Of a stretch of DNA of 64,000 bases, positions 36,135 to 44,817 are shown piece after piece. The translations under genes were made by a program, and so were the position numbers. The stretch is taken from contig NZ_CP023202.1 in NCBI RefSeq assembly GCF_000220705.2, forward strand, positions 3,472,001 through 3,536,000, written 5' to 3'. Positions within the stretch are counted from its first letter, which is position 1; each line of letters begins with the position of its first letter. A model generated the notes under the pieces. It was not told the origin of the DNA, did not search any database, and saw only the letters and a list, made by a program, of their open reading frames with translations. The DNA is from Streptomyces xinghaiensis S187 (GTDB lineage: Bacteria > Actinomycetota > Actinomycetes > Streptomycetales > Streptomycetaceae).

Positions 36135-37529
36135 TCACCGCGGCGGGTGGGCTTCGGTTGGCCGCCAGCCCTCCCGGTCCACTCCGCCCGGTACCGGCGC
36201 CGAAGGGTCGTACGGCTCCCGTGTGAAGACGAAGCTGCCCAGGTCCAGGTGGCTGAGAGAACCGTCCGGGCGGCGGACGGCCCGGAGCGTTTCACCGAGG
36301 TAGTAACCGTCCAGTCCGGTCCAGGTACCGTCCTGGGCGGCACGGAAGCGAGAGGTGCGGCCCGCGCCGGCGAGTGCGGTGAGCTCCAGCCCGCTGTCGG
36401 GGAGCAGCCGCAGCGCGAAGGGCGTCGGGCCCCAGTACCAGGGGCCGGCCAGTTCCAGCAGCGCCGGATCGGCCTCGGACAGCGGCCGCCAGGGCTCCGG
36501 GATCCGCGGCTCGCGCTGCGCCACGATCTCCACCAGATCTGCCGACACCTGACCGACCGCGGGGCCGGAGGTGACGTTGGCCATCACCAGTCCGGCGACG
36601 TCCTCCTCGGCGCTGATCCACAGGGTCGCCAGATAACCCGGCAGCGACCCCGTGTGTCCGGAGAACGCCCGTCCGTTCCGGCGGAACAGCTGCAGGCCGA
36701 GGCCATATCCGGCGTCCCAGCCACCGGGTGCGGGCACGGCGGCGGGACGGCGCATCTCGGCCACCGTCTCCGGGCCGAGCACCCGTTCGTCGCCACGCAT
36801 CAGAAAGGCGGCGAAGCGGCCCAGATCCGCGGTGGTGGACCACAGCTGCCCGGCGGGGGCCATGATCCCGAGGTCCTCGGCCGGCTCGGGCAGCATGACG
36901 TCCGCCCACGGATGCACCGCCCAGCCCTTGGCGTAGGGAGAGCGGGGCCGCACGCCGGTGCGCGTCATCCCCAGCGGTTCCAGCACCTCCCGGAGGAGCG
37001 TCTCCTCCCACGGCTCCCCGCGCAGCTTCTCCACAAGGGCGCCGAGCAGGGTGTAGCCGGGGTTGGAGTAGTGGTGCACCCGGCCCGCCGGATGCACCAC
37101 CGGGCGGTCCCCCAGCACATCCGCGAGGCCGGGCCGCAGTTCCCCCGGACTCCGCTCCCACCACGGTCCGGGCGCCTCGGCGGCCAGACCCGCGCCATGG
37201 GAGAGCAGCTGGGCGATGGTCACCTCACCCACGCCGGTGTCCGGCAGATGCCTCTCCAGCGGGTCGTCGAGCCCGATCAGGCCCTCGTCCCGCAGCCGGA
37301 GCACCAGCACCGCGGTGAAGACCTTGGTGATCGACCCGACGCGGTACTGCGTTCCGTCCCCGGGTGTCCCGTCCGCGGCCGTACCGCGCCCTGCGCTCCA
37401 GACGGTCCGGCCGCCGCGCACCACGGCCGCCACCAGGGACGGCGTCCGGCCCTCGGTCTGGGCCACGGCGATCCGGTGGTACAGCGCACGGGCCGTCTCG
37501 GGCAGAAGAGCTTCGAAGGAGGCAGTCAT
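36135..37529 (-). CDS. Beta-lactamase-family serine hydrolase (class C/DD-peptidase type)
   Basis: A 464-residue penicillin-binding-fold hydrolase. The active serine motif is SITK (Ser66, Lys69), the second motif is YSN (Tyr154), and the third is HTG (His292 to Gly294), which replaces KTG as in class C-related esterases and DD-peptidases. A C-terminal lipocalin-like beta domain follows from about residue 340. No signal peptide is visible, so it is probably cytoplasmic and an esterase or peptidase rather than a resistance enzyme. ATG 37529 begins the family-like sequence. It lies 22 bp downstream of dnaB, probably in the same transcript. Confidence 0.87.
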   Translation of the reverse strand: MTASFEALLPETARALYHRIAVAQTEGRTPSLVAAVVRGGRTVWSAGRGTAADGTPGDGTQYRVGSITKVFTAVLVLRLRDEGLIGLDDPLERHLPDTGVGEVTIAQLLSHGAGLAAEAPGPWWERSPGELRPGLADVLGDRPVVHPAGRVHHYSNPGYTLLGALVEKLRGEPWEETLLREVLEPLGMTRTGVRPRSPYAKGWAVHPWADVMLPEPAEDLGIMAPAGQLWSTTADLGRFAAFLMRGDERVLGPETVAEMRRPAAVPAPGGWDAGYGLGLQLFRRNGRAFSGHTGSLPGYLATLWISAEEDVAGLVMANVTSGPAVGQVSADLVEIVAQREPRIPEPWRPLSEADPALLELAGPWYWGPTPFALRLLPDSGLELTALAGAGRTSRFRAAQDGTWTGLDGYYLGETLRAVRRPDGSLSHLDLGSFVFTREPYDPSAPVPGGVDREGWRPTEAHPPR

Positions 37530-37551
37530 GGGCCAACTCAAGCAGGCCGGA

Positions 37552-39033
37552 TCAGGTCTGTGCCATGTCGACGAAGCGGGAGTAGTGGCCCTGGAAGGCG
37601 ACCGTGATGGTGGCCGTCGGGCCGTTGCGGTGCTTGGCCACGATCAGGTCCGCCTCACCGGCCCGGGGGGACTCCTTCTCGTAGGCGTCCTCACGGTGGA
37701 GCAGGATCACCATGTCGGCGTCCTGCTCGATGGAGCCGGACTCGCGGAGGTCGGAGACCATCGGCTTCTTGTCGGTCCGCTGCTCGGGTCCGCGGTTCAG
37801 CTGCGACAGCGCGATGACCGGGACCTCCAGCTCCTTGGCGAGCAGCTTCAGGTTCCGGGACATGTCCGAGACCTCCTGCTGGCGGCTCTCGGGCCGCCGG
37901 GATCCGCCGGACTGCATCAGCTGGAGATAGTCGATCACGACGAGCTGGAGGTCGTTCCGCTGCTTCAGCCGGCGGCACTTGGCCCGGATCTCCATCATCG
38001 AGAGATTCGGGGAGTCGTCGATGTAGAGGGGGGCCTGGGAGACGTCCGGCATCCGGCGGGCGAGGCGGGTCCAGTCCTCGTCCGTCATGCTGCCCGAGCG
38101 CATGTGGTGCAGGGCGACCCGGGCCTCCGCGGACAGCAGGCGCATCGCGATCTCGTTCCGGCCCATCTCCAGGGAGAAGATGACGCTCGGCATGTTGTTC
38201 TTGATCGAGCAGGCCCGGGCGAAGTCCAGGGCGAGGGTGGACTTGCCCATCGCGGGGCGGGCGGCGATGACGATCATCTGGCCCGGGTGGAGCCCGTTGG
38301 TGAGCGAGTCGAGGTCGGTGAAGCCGGTCGGCACCCCGGACATCTGGCCGCTGCGGGAGCCGATCGCCTCGATCTCGTCGAGCGCGCCCTCCATGATGTC
38401 GCCGAGGGGGAGGTAGTCCTCACTGGTGCGCTGCTCGGTGACGGCGTAGATCTCCGCCTGGGCGTTGTTGACGATCTCGTCGACGTCGCCGTCGGCGGCG
38501 TATCCCATCTGCGTGATGCGGGTGCCCGCCTCGACGAGCCTGCGGAGCACCGCGCGCTCGTGGACGATCTCGGCGTAGTACTCGGCGTTGGCGGCCGTGG
38601 GAACCGACTGGACGAGGGTGTGGAGGTACGAGGCGCCGCCGACGCGGGTGATCTCACCGCGCCGGGTCAGCTCGGCGGCGACGGTGATCGGGTCGGCCGG
38701 CTCGCCCTTGGCGTAGAGGTCGAGGACGGCCTGGTAGACCGTCTCGTGCGCGGGGCGGTAGAAGTCGCTGCCCTTGAGGACCTCCACCACATCGGCGATG
38801 GCGTCCTTCGAGAGCATCATGCCGCCGAGGACGGACTGCTCGGCGTCCAGGTCCTGGGGCGGCACCCGCTCGAAGCCGGAACCTCCGCCCGGGCCGGACC
38901 ACGGGTCCTCGCGGCCGCGGTCGTGCTGGTCGGTGCGGGCGCGCTCGCCCCGGTGGGCGGGGCGCGACGCGGGCAGCCGCTCGCCCGGGCGGACGTCCGG
39001 TGCCCAGGTGTCTTCCATGTCCGGCTGGGTCAT
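37552..39033 (-). CDS. dnaB: Replicative DNA helicase DnaB
   Basis: A 493-residue hexameric replicative helicase that unwinds DNA ahead of the fork. The first 55 residues are a variable polar extension. The N-terminal domain (about 57-165, PPQDLDAEQSVLGGMML) contacts primase, and the RecA-like domain carries Walker A ARPAMGKST (near residue 257), Walker B-type LVVIDYLQLM and the DnaB motif SLEMGRNEIAMRL. No intein is present, although dnaB often hosts one in other actinobacteria. The start is ATG 39033. Several DnaA-box-like sequences lie 180-270 bases upstream of the gene. Confidence 0.98.
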   Translation of the reverse strand: MTQPDMEDTWAPDVRPGERLPASRPAHRGERARTDQHDRGREDPWSGPGGGSGFERVPPQDLDAEQSVLGGMMLSKDAIADVVEVLKGSDFYRPAHETVYQAVLDLYAKGEPADPITVAAELTRRGEITRVGGASYLHTLVQSVPTAANAEYYAEIVHERAVLRRLVEAGTRITQMGYAADGDVDEIVNNAQAEIYAVTEQRTSEDYLPLGDIMEGALDEIEAIGSRSGQMSGVPTGFTDLDSLTNGLHPGQMIVIAARPAMGKSTLALDFARACSIKNNMPSVIFSLEMGRNEIAMRLLSAEARVALHHMRSGSMTDEDWTRLARRMPDVSQAPLYIDDSPNLSMMEIRAKCRRLKQRNDLQLVVIDYLQLMQSGGSRRPESRQQEVSDMSRNLKLLAKELEVPVIALSQLNRGPEQRTDKKPMVSDLRESGSIEQDADMVILLHREDAYEKESPRAGEADLIVAKHRNGPTATITVAFQGHYSRFVDMAQT

Positions 39034-39213
39034 TCCGGCACCTCCTCCCGTCCGCGACGCGGACTGTTCACCGCCCGGCAGACCCCCTCGCCGTGCGACT
39101 CTTTCTTACGGCACGGCTCTGACAAATGGGATGCTCGACTGCCGTGGCGGCGCGTCGAGTTCAGTGCGGTGGCCGGACCACCGTAGGGCCGGTGGAGCGG
39201 AGGACCAAGAAAG

Positions 39214-39302
39214 TTATCCACAGGGTGTGTGGACGACGGATCGCATCCTGTGGAGAACTCGCCCCAACCTGTGCACGAGCCAGGGGACAGCCCTGTGGAC
39301 AG
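39214..39302. promoter_or_regulatory. DnaA-box cluster between dnaB and the MATE gene
   Basis: Four boxes fit the degenerate Streptomyces pattern (T/C)(T/C)(G/A/C)TCCACA within 89 bases: TTATCCACA at 39214-39222, and on the opposite strand TCGTCCACA (39228-39236), TTCTCCACA (39249-39257) and CTGTCCACA (39294-39302). A TTATCCCCA near-match follows at 39444-39452. The whole 459-base spacer (39034-39492) contains no gene that I can support, and should hold both divergent promoters. Confidence 0.65.
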
Positions 39303-39492
39303 TACGCCAATCACACCATTGATACCGTCCTGACCTGCTGTTTCGTCATCCACCGGCTGTGCAGGAGAAAAAAATCCGCAACCCGGCCGAGATCACGGGA
39401 AAGAGGCCCCGGCGGACCGCCGGGATACCGAGTCGGTAAGGGCTGGGGATAAACTCCGTCCCTTACCTGTGGAAGATTGGAGCCGTCGGCCT

Positions 39493-40830
39493 ATGTCCCA
39501 GGCCCCCGCGCCGCCCCGGCCCGGCCGCCGCCACGACCGCGAGATCGTCTCACTCGCCGTCCCCGCCTTCGGCGCCCTGGTCGCGGAGCCCCTCTTCGTC
39601 ATGGCCGACAGCGCCATCATCGGCCACCTCGGCACTCCCCAACTGGCCGGTCTCGGCATCGCCGCCGCGCTCCTGATGACCGCCGTCAATGTCTTCGTCT
39701 TCCTCGCCTACGCCACCACCGCCGCCGTGGCCCGCCGCGTCGGAGCCGGCGACCTCCCCGCCGCGATCCGGCAGGGCATGGACGGCATCTGGCTCGCCCT
39801 GCTCCTCGGCGCCGCCGCCGTCGCCGTCGCGCTCCCCGCCGCCCCCTGGCTCATCGGCCTCCTCGGCGCCTCCGACACCTCGGCCCCGTACGCGGTCACC
39901 TATCTGCGCGTCAGCGCGCTCGGCATCCCGGCGATGCTGGTGGTCCTGGCCGCCACGGGCGTCCTGCGCGGGCTGCAGAACACCCGCACCCCGCTCCACA
40001 TCGCCGTCGGCGGATTCACCGCGAACGCGGCCCTCAACGCCCTGCTGGTGTACGGCGCCGGGCTCGGCATCGCCGGCTCCGCCTGGGGCACCGTCATCGC
40101 CCAGTGCGGTATGGCCGCCGCCTATCTCACCGTGGTCGTCCGGGGCGCCCGGCGGCACGGCGCCTCGCTGCGGCCGGACGCGGCGGGAATCCGCGCCTGC
40201 GCGCGGGCGGGCGCCCCACTGCTGGTCCGCACGCTCTCGCTGCGCGCCATCCTCGTGATCGCCACCGCGGTGGCGGCCCGCCTCGGGGACGCGGAGGTGG
40301 CCGCCCACCAGATCGTGCTGACCCTCTGGTCGCTGCTGGCCTTCGCGCTGGACGCCATCGCCATCGCCGGGCAGGCCATCACCGGGCGTTATCTCGGCGC
40401 GGGGGACACCGCGGGCGCCCGGGCCGCGTGCCGTCGCATGGTGCAGTGGGGCGTCGCGTCCGGGGTCGTCCTGGGCCTGCTCCTCGTCCTGGCCCGGCCC
40501 CTGCTGCTGCCCCTGTTCACCGCGGACGAGGCCGTCCACGACCTGCTGCTGCCCGCGCTGCTGGTGGTGGCGCTCGTCCAGCCGGTGTCCGGGGTCGTCT
40601 TCGTACTGGACGGGGTGCTGATGGGCGCCGGCGACGGGCCGTATCTGGCCTGGGCGATGCTCGCGACCCTCGCCGTCTTCGCCCCGCTCGCCCTGGCCGT
40701 GCCGGCGCTGGGCGGCGGCCTGACCGCGCTGTGGTGGGTGATGGGGCTGATGATGGCCGTGCGGCTGGTCACCCTGGGCCTGCGCGCCGCCTCGGGCCGC
40801 TGGCTGGTCACCGGGGCCGTACGGGGCTGA
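39493..40830 (+). CDS. MATE-family efflux transporter (DinF-like)
   Basis: A 445-residue MATE transporter with 12 predicted membrane segments in two related halves. The N-terminal half begins EIVSLAVPAFGALVAEPLF and has the ADSAIIGHLG signature typical of DinF-type MATE proteins. It probably exports cationic or lipid-like compounds with sodium or protons; the substrate is unknown. ATG 39493 is preferred because GGAG lies nine bases upstream; an upstream in-frame GTG (39469) is less likely. It converges on rplI across a strong terminator. Confidence 0.92.
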   Translation: MSQAPAPPRPGRRHDREIVSLAVPAFGALVAEPLFVMADSAIIGHLGTPQLAGLGIAAALLMTAVNVFVFLAYATTAAVARRVGAGDLPAAIRQGMDGIWLALLLGAAAVAVALPAAPWLIGLLGASDTSAPYAVTYLRVSALGIPAMLVVLAATGVLRGLQNTRTPLHIAVGGFTANAALNALLVYGAGLGIAGSAWGTVIAQCGMAAAYLTVVVRGARRHGASLRPDAAGIRACARAGAPLLVRTLSLRAILVIATAVAARLGDAEVAAHQIVLTLWSLLAFALDAIAIAGQAITGRYLGAGDTAGARAACRRMVQWGVASGVVLGLLLVLARPLLLPLFTADEAVHDLLLPALLVVALVQPVSGVVFVLDGVLMGAGDGPYLAWAMLATLAVFAPLALAVPALGGGLTALWWVMGLMMAVRLVTLGLRAASGRWLVTGAVRG

Positions 40831-41018
40831 GAGCCCCGCGGGGGCCCGGAGCCGCCCCGGGGCCGGTCACCCACGCCCGGGAGGGCTGTGCGGCACGGAG
40901 ACAGCGGCCCGGGGCCCGGGACGGCCGTCCCGTCGGGCGCCGCGTGGCACACCGCGCCCGCCCGGACCCCCGGGAAGCCACCGGGAGCCTTCGGAAGCCA
41001 CACGGCCCCGGACATGCC

Positions 41019-41057
41019 ACGGGGCCGTATCCCCTCCGCGAGGGGATACGGCCCCGT
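41019..41057. terminator. Bidirectional terminator between MATE and rplI
   Basis: A perfect 18-bp stem (41019-41036 with 41040-41057) with a three-base loop lies 24 bases past the rplI stop. It ends the ribosomal operon on one strand and the MATE transcript on the other. Confidence 0.85.
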
Positions 41058-41080
41058 ACACGCTCCGCCGAGCGCCGCGA

Positions 41081-41527
41081 TCAGGCGGCGACGACCTCGA
41101 CGCCCACCTTGGCGGCGACCTCGGCGTGCAGACGCACGGACACCTGGTGCGCGCCCAGGGTCTTGATCGGCGCGCCGAGCTCGATGCGGCGCTTGTCCAC
41201 GTCCGGACCGCCGGCCTGCTTGATCGCCGAGGCGATGTCGGCCGGGGTGACGGAGCCGAAGAGGCGGCCGGAGTCACCCGAGCGGGTGGCCAGGCGCACC
41301 TTCACGGACTCCAGCTGGGCCTTGACGGAGTTCGCCTGCTCGATCGTGGCGATCTCGCGGATCTTGCGGCCGCGGCGGATCTGCTCGACGTCCTTCTCGC
41401 CGCCCTTGGTCCAGCGCATCGCGAAACCGCGCGGGATCAGGTAGTTGCGAGCGTAGCCGTCCTTGACGTCCACGACGTCGCCCGCGGCACCGAGGCCGGA
41501 GACCTCGTGGGTGAGGATGATCTTCAT
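41081..41527 (-). CDS. rplI: 50S ribosomal protein L9
   Basis: A 148-residue large-subunit protein. The N-terminal domain (MKIILTHEVSGLGAAGDVV, then GYARNYLIPRGFA) binds 23S rRNA. A long central helix links it to the C-terminal domain. Size and motifs match the family. It is the last gene of the leftward operon rpsF-ssb-rpsR-rplI, 18 bp after rpsR, and it is followed by a strong hairpin. Confidence 0.98.
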   Translation of the reverse strand: MKIILTHEVSGLGAAGDVVDVKDGYARNYLIPRGFAMRWTKGGEKDVEQIRRGRKIREIATIEQANSVKAQLESVKVRLATRSGDSGRLFGSVTPADIASAIKQAGGPDVDKRRIELGAPIKTLGAHQVSVRLHAEVAAKVGVEVVAA

Positions 41528-41545
41528 GGTCCGGTCACCCTTCCC

Positions 41546-41782
41546 TTATCGCGCGGACGAGGTGTAGGGCAGCAGCGCCATCTCACGGCTGTTCTTCACA
41601 GCCGTGGCGACGTCGCGCTGGTGCTGGGTGCAGTTGCCGGTGACGCGGCGGGCACGGATCTTGCCGCGGTCGGAAATGAACTTCCGCAGCATGTTCGTGT
41701 CCTTGTAGTCCACGTACGCGGTCTTGTCCTTGCAGAACGCGCAGACCTTCTTCTTCGGCTTGCGCGGAGGCGGCTTCGCCAT
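41546..41782 (-). CDS. rpsR: 30S ribosomal protein S18, cysteine-containing form
   Basis: A 78-residue small-subunit protein. CAFC together with NCTQHQ gives the Cys and His set of the zinc-binding (C+) form. Streptomyces genomes usually have a second, cysteine-free S18 under Zur control elsewhere; this is the standard one in the rpsF-ssb-rpsR-rplI operon. The ribosome site GAGAGAG lies upstream of ATG 41782. Confidence 0.97.
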   Translation of the reverse strand: MAKPPPRKPKKKVCAFCKDKTAYVDYKDTNMLRKFISDRGKIRARRVTGNCTQHQRDVATAVKNSREMALLPYTSSAR

Positions 41783-41840
41783 TGTCTCTCTCCAGTGTGA
41801 TCAAAAAGTTTCGCTGACCGCCCGGTCGGGGCCTCGCGGC

Positions 41841-42437
41841 CTAGAAGGGCGGCTCGTCCGAGTAGCCGCCGCCGGAACCGGAGCCGGAGCCACCGCCCCA
41901 GCCACCGCCGCCGGCCTGCTGTCCGCCGCCGGCCGGTGCGCCGGTCGACCAGGGGTCGTCGGCGGGAGCACCGCCGCCGCCCTGCTGGCCGCCGCCGGGG
42001 CCGCCGCCCCAGCCGCCGCCACCCTGGCCGCCACCGCCCTGGCCACCGCCGTAGCCGCCCTGTCCGCCGCGGCCGGTGGTCTTGGTGACCTTGGCCGTGG
42101 CGTTGCGCAGGCTGGCGCCGACCTCGTCGACGTCCAGCTCGTAGACCGTGCGCTTGACGCCCTCGCGGTCCTCGTAGGACCGCTGCTTCAGACGGCCCTG
42201 CACGATGACGCGCGTGCCGCGCTGGAGCGACTCGGCGACGTTTTCCGCCGCCTGCCGCCAGACCGAGCAGGTGAGGAAGAGGCTCTCGCCGTCCTTCCAC
42301 TCGTTCGTCTGGCGGTCGAAGGTGCGGGGGGTGGACGCGACACGGAACTTCGCGACCGCCGCACCGGACGGGGTGAAACGCAGCTCGGGGTCGTCGACGA
42401 GATTGCCGACGACCGTGATGACGGTCTCGCCTGCCAT
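41841..42437 (-). CDS. ssb: Single-stranded DNA-binding protein
   Basis: A 198-residue SSB. The OB fold (residues 1-110) begins MAGETVITVVGNLVDDPELR and has the ssDNA-binding FTPSGAAVAKFRVAS region. A Gly/Gln-rich disordered linker of about 75 residues follows. The acidic tip DEPPF recruits replication and repair partners. It is the usual essential SSB of Streptomyces, in the operon rpsF-ssb-rpsR-rplI. A longer spacer (58 bp) to rpsR is typical. Confidence 0.98.
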   Translation of the reverse strand: MAGETVITVVGNLVDDPELRFTPSGAAVAKFRVASTPRTFDRQTNEWKDGESLFLTCSVWRQAAENVAESLQRGTRVIVQGRLKQRSYEDREGVKRTVYELDVDEVGASLRNATAKVTKTTGRGGQGGYGGGQGGGGQGGGGWGGGPGGGQQGGGGAPADDPWSTGAPAGGGQQAGGGGWGGGSGSGSGGGYSDEPPF

Positions 42438-42552
42438 AGGGGTACCTCTCGGCGGGTTCTGCTGGCTGCGGATTGCTGGTGGACCGGACTACTCGGCGCT
42501 GCCCGGTTCAGCCCCGGGCATCACCGCTGAACGTGCGCCGGAGCGCAGGCGC

Positions 42553-42843
42553 TCAGTGGGTCTCGGGACGGAGGACCTTGGTCCGGAGGACCGACTCGTT
42601 CAGGTTCATCTGACGGTCGAGCTCCTTGACGACCGCGGGCTCGGCCCGGAGGTCGATGACCGAGTAGATGCCCTCGGGCTTCTTGTTGATCTCGTACGAG
42701 AGACGACGACGGCCCCAGGTGTCGACCTTCTCGACCTTGCCGTTGCCCTCACGGACGACGGAAAGGAAGTTCTCGATCAGCGGCGCGACTGCGCGCTCCT
42801 CGAGATCGGGGTCGAGGATGACCATCACCTCGTAGTGACGCAT
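42553..42843 (-). CDS. rpsF: 30S ribosomal protein S6
   Basis: A 96-residue small-subunit protein starting MRHYEVMVILDPDLEE, with the WGRRRLSYEINKKPEG strand motif. It binds S18 on the ribosome platform. ATG 42843 is chosen because GAGGAGG lies nine bases upstream; an in-frame extension to 42936 is not needed. It leads the leftward operon. The 269-base spacer upstream must hold its promoter, which I could not pick out with confidence. Confidence 0.97.
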   Translation of the reverse strand: MRHYEVMVILDPDLEERAVAPLIENFLSVVREGNGKVEKVDTWGRRRLSYEINKKPEGIYSVIDLRAEPAVVKELDRQMNLNESVLRTKVLRPETH

Positions 42844-43112
42844 GTGGAACCCACCTCCTCTGGACTCAGCGGCCACGGTCTTTCCGTGGCAGGAGGGTCG
42901 TGATGCGTGCGCAACGGTACCGGCCGGCACTGACAACCGCGGGAATCCGGGAGGAGCCGGGGATGAGGGCCGGGCATGTGGACACCGGTGCAGACCGTTC
43001 AGCCTACCCGCAAGTCCGCTTCCGGTTGAAATCCCGTGGCAGGGCCCCGCAATCTGGGTACATCGGGTGTGACCGGCGCTACAGTTCGCCGCTTTCCGCC
43101 AGGAGGTGTCTC

Positions 43113-43442
43113 ATGGCGCAGCCAGTACGTCATCACCGCAACCCCCTCTCCGCCGTCAGTTCCGTCTTCAACAGCGACGGCAGGGCCCACCCCGTCGAGA
43201 ACAGCTTCGTCGCCGCCACCGTGGTCCTCGGTGTGGTGGCCTTCATCACCGCGCAATTCGACGACCTGCACCTGGTCAGCTCCTGGACCGGCCTGCTCGG
43301 CATCCTCAGCGGGGCCTGGGGCCAGATGATCTCCGCGACGACCGCCGAGCGCTTTGCGCTGATCATCGGTCTGGGAGCGGCGGGGCTCGGCTTCTTCCTC
43401 GGCATGGCGAACGGCGGTCTCTTCGGCGGCCTGATCGGTTAG
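43113..43442 (+). CDS. Small membrane protein of unknown function
   Basis: A 109-residue protein with two or three predicted membrane helices (residues about 32-48, 55-75 and 82-105). Before them lies a hydrophilic N-terminus with SAVSSVFNSDGRAHPVENS. AGGAGGTG sits six bases before ATG 43113, a strong ribosome site. It is divergent from the ribosomal operon and precedes the FemX-like gene by 158 bases. Its family is not recognised. Its position next to envelope genes hints at an envelope role, which is inference only. Confidence 0.75.
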   Translation: MAQPVRHHRNPLSAVSSVFNSDGRAHPVENSFVAATVVLGVVAFITAQFDDLHLVSSWTGLLGILSGAWGQMISATTAERFALIIGLGAAGLGFFLGMANGGLFGGLIG

Positions 43443-43600
43443 CCCGCGCTCCCCGGCAGGTGCGGGCCGGCCCGGGGCCGCTCCCGGCGCGGCCCCTCGG
43501 GGCCGTACGCCCGAACGGGGCCCGCCCCGGCGCAGTAGGCTTCGCGGCGAGAGCCGGAGCCCCAACCCCCTGGGGACGAACCTGCCGAGGAGCACCCCGC

Positions 43601-44719
43601 ATGAGCCTGACCCTGAGGACCATCAGCCGTGAGCAGCATCTGGCGTACATCCAGAGCCTGCCCTCGGCCAGCCACTGCCAGGTTCCGGCGTGGGCGGACG
43701 TGAAGACGGAGTGGCGCTCGGAGAATCTCGGCTGGTTCGACGGGTCCGGCCGCCTCGTCGGCGCCGGGCTGGTCCTCTACCGGCAGCTCCCCAAGGTCAA
43801 GCGGTATCTGGCGTATCTCCCCGAGGGCCCGGTCATCAACTGGTTCGCGCCCAACCTCGAGGACTGGCTGCAGCCGATGCTGGCCCACCTCAAGCAGGCG
43901 GGCGCCTTCTCCGTCAAGATGGGCCCGCCCGTCGTCATCCGCCGCTGGGACGCTCCCGCGATCAAGGCCGGTATCCAGAACCCGGACGTCAAGCGGCTCC
44001 GGGACGTCGAGGCCACGTTCATCGAACCGCGCGCCTTCGAGGTGGCCGACCGGCTGCGCCGGATGGGCTGGCAGCAGGGGGAGGACGGCGGCGCCGGCTT
44101 CGGCGACGTCCAGCCGCGCTACGTCTTCCAGGTGCCGCTGGAGAACCGCTCCCTGGAGGACGTCCACAAGTCCTTCAACCAGCTCTGGCGGCGCAACATC
44201 AAGAAGGCCGAGAAGGCGGGCGTGGAGGTCGTCCAGGGCGGTTACGACGACCTCGCCGAGTGGCAGCGGCTGTACGAGACCACGGCCGAGCGGGACCGCT
44301 TCCGGCCGCGGCCGCTGAGCTACTTCCAGCGCATGTGGACGGCGCTCAACGCCGAGGACCCCAACCGCATGCGCCTGTACTTCGCCCGGCACGAGGGCGA
44401 GAACGTCGCCGCCGCCACGATGCTCATCGTCGGCGGACATGTCTGGTACTCCTACGGCGCCTCCGCCAACCACAAGCGCGAGGTGCGGCCCTCGAACGCC
44501 ATGCAGTGGCGGATGCTGTGCGACGCCTACGCGCTCGGGGCGAGCGTCTACGACCTGCGCGGCATCAGCGACTCCCTCGACGAGAACGACCATCTGTTCG
44601 GGCTCATCCAGTTCAAGGTCGGCACCGGCGGCCAGGCGGCCGAGTACCTGGGCGAGTGGGACTTCCCGCTCAACAAGCTGCTGCACAAGGCGCTCGACAT
44701 CTACATGTCGCGGCGCTGA
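43601..44719 (+). CDS. femX: FemX/FemAB-family peptidoglycan aminoacyltransferase
   Basis: A 372-residue tRNA-dependent aminoacyltransferase that adds the first residue of the peptidoglycan cross-bridge. It has two GNAT-like domains: the first with SHCQVPAWADVK, the second (about 195-372) with NQLWRRNIKKAEKAG and ASVYDLRGI. In Streptomyces, with LL-diaminopimelate and a single glycine bridge, FemX is thought to load glycine on lipid II. GAGGAG lies upstream of ATG 43601. The alanine-racemase-like gene follows by 98 bp and probably belongs to the same transcript. Confidence 0.88.
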   Translation: MSLTLRTISREQHLAYIQSLPSASHCQVPAWADVKTEWRSENLGWFDGSGRLVGAGLVLYRQLPKVKRYLAYLPEGPVINWFAPNLEDWLQPMLAHLKQAGAFSVKMGPPVVIRRWDAPAIKAGIQNPDVKRLRDVEATFIEPRAFEVADRLRRMGWQQGEDGGAGFGDVQPRYVFQVPLENRSLEDVHKSFNQLWRRNIKKAEKAGVEVVQGGYDDLAEWQRLYETTAERDRFRPRPLSYFQRMWTALNAEDPNRMRLYFARHEGENVAAATMLIVGGHVWYSYGASANHKREVRPSNAMQWRMLCDAYALGASVYDLRGISDSLDENDHLFGLIQFKVGTGGQAAEYLGEWDFPLNKLLHKALDIYMSRR

Positions 44720-44817
44720 CCGCGCCCGGGCCGCCGCACACCGCAGCCGCCGCTTCAGCCGCTGACCGCCGTTCACAGCTCATCCACCGAAAACACGAGA
44801 GAGGTACCGGACCGGCC

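Noticed and set aside
36135..37529. Antibiotic-resistance beta-lactamase
   Set aside because: No signal peptide, HTG instead of KTG, and a C-terminal lipocalin-like domain point to an intracellular esterase or peptidase.
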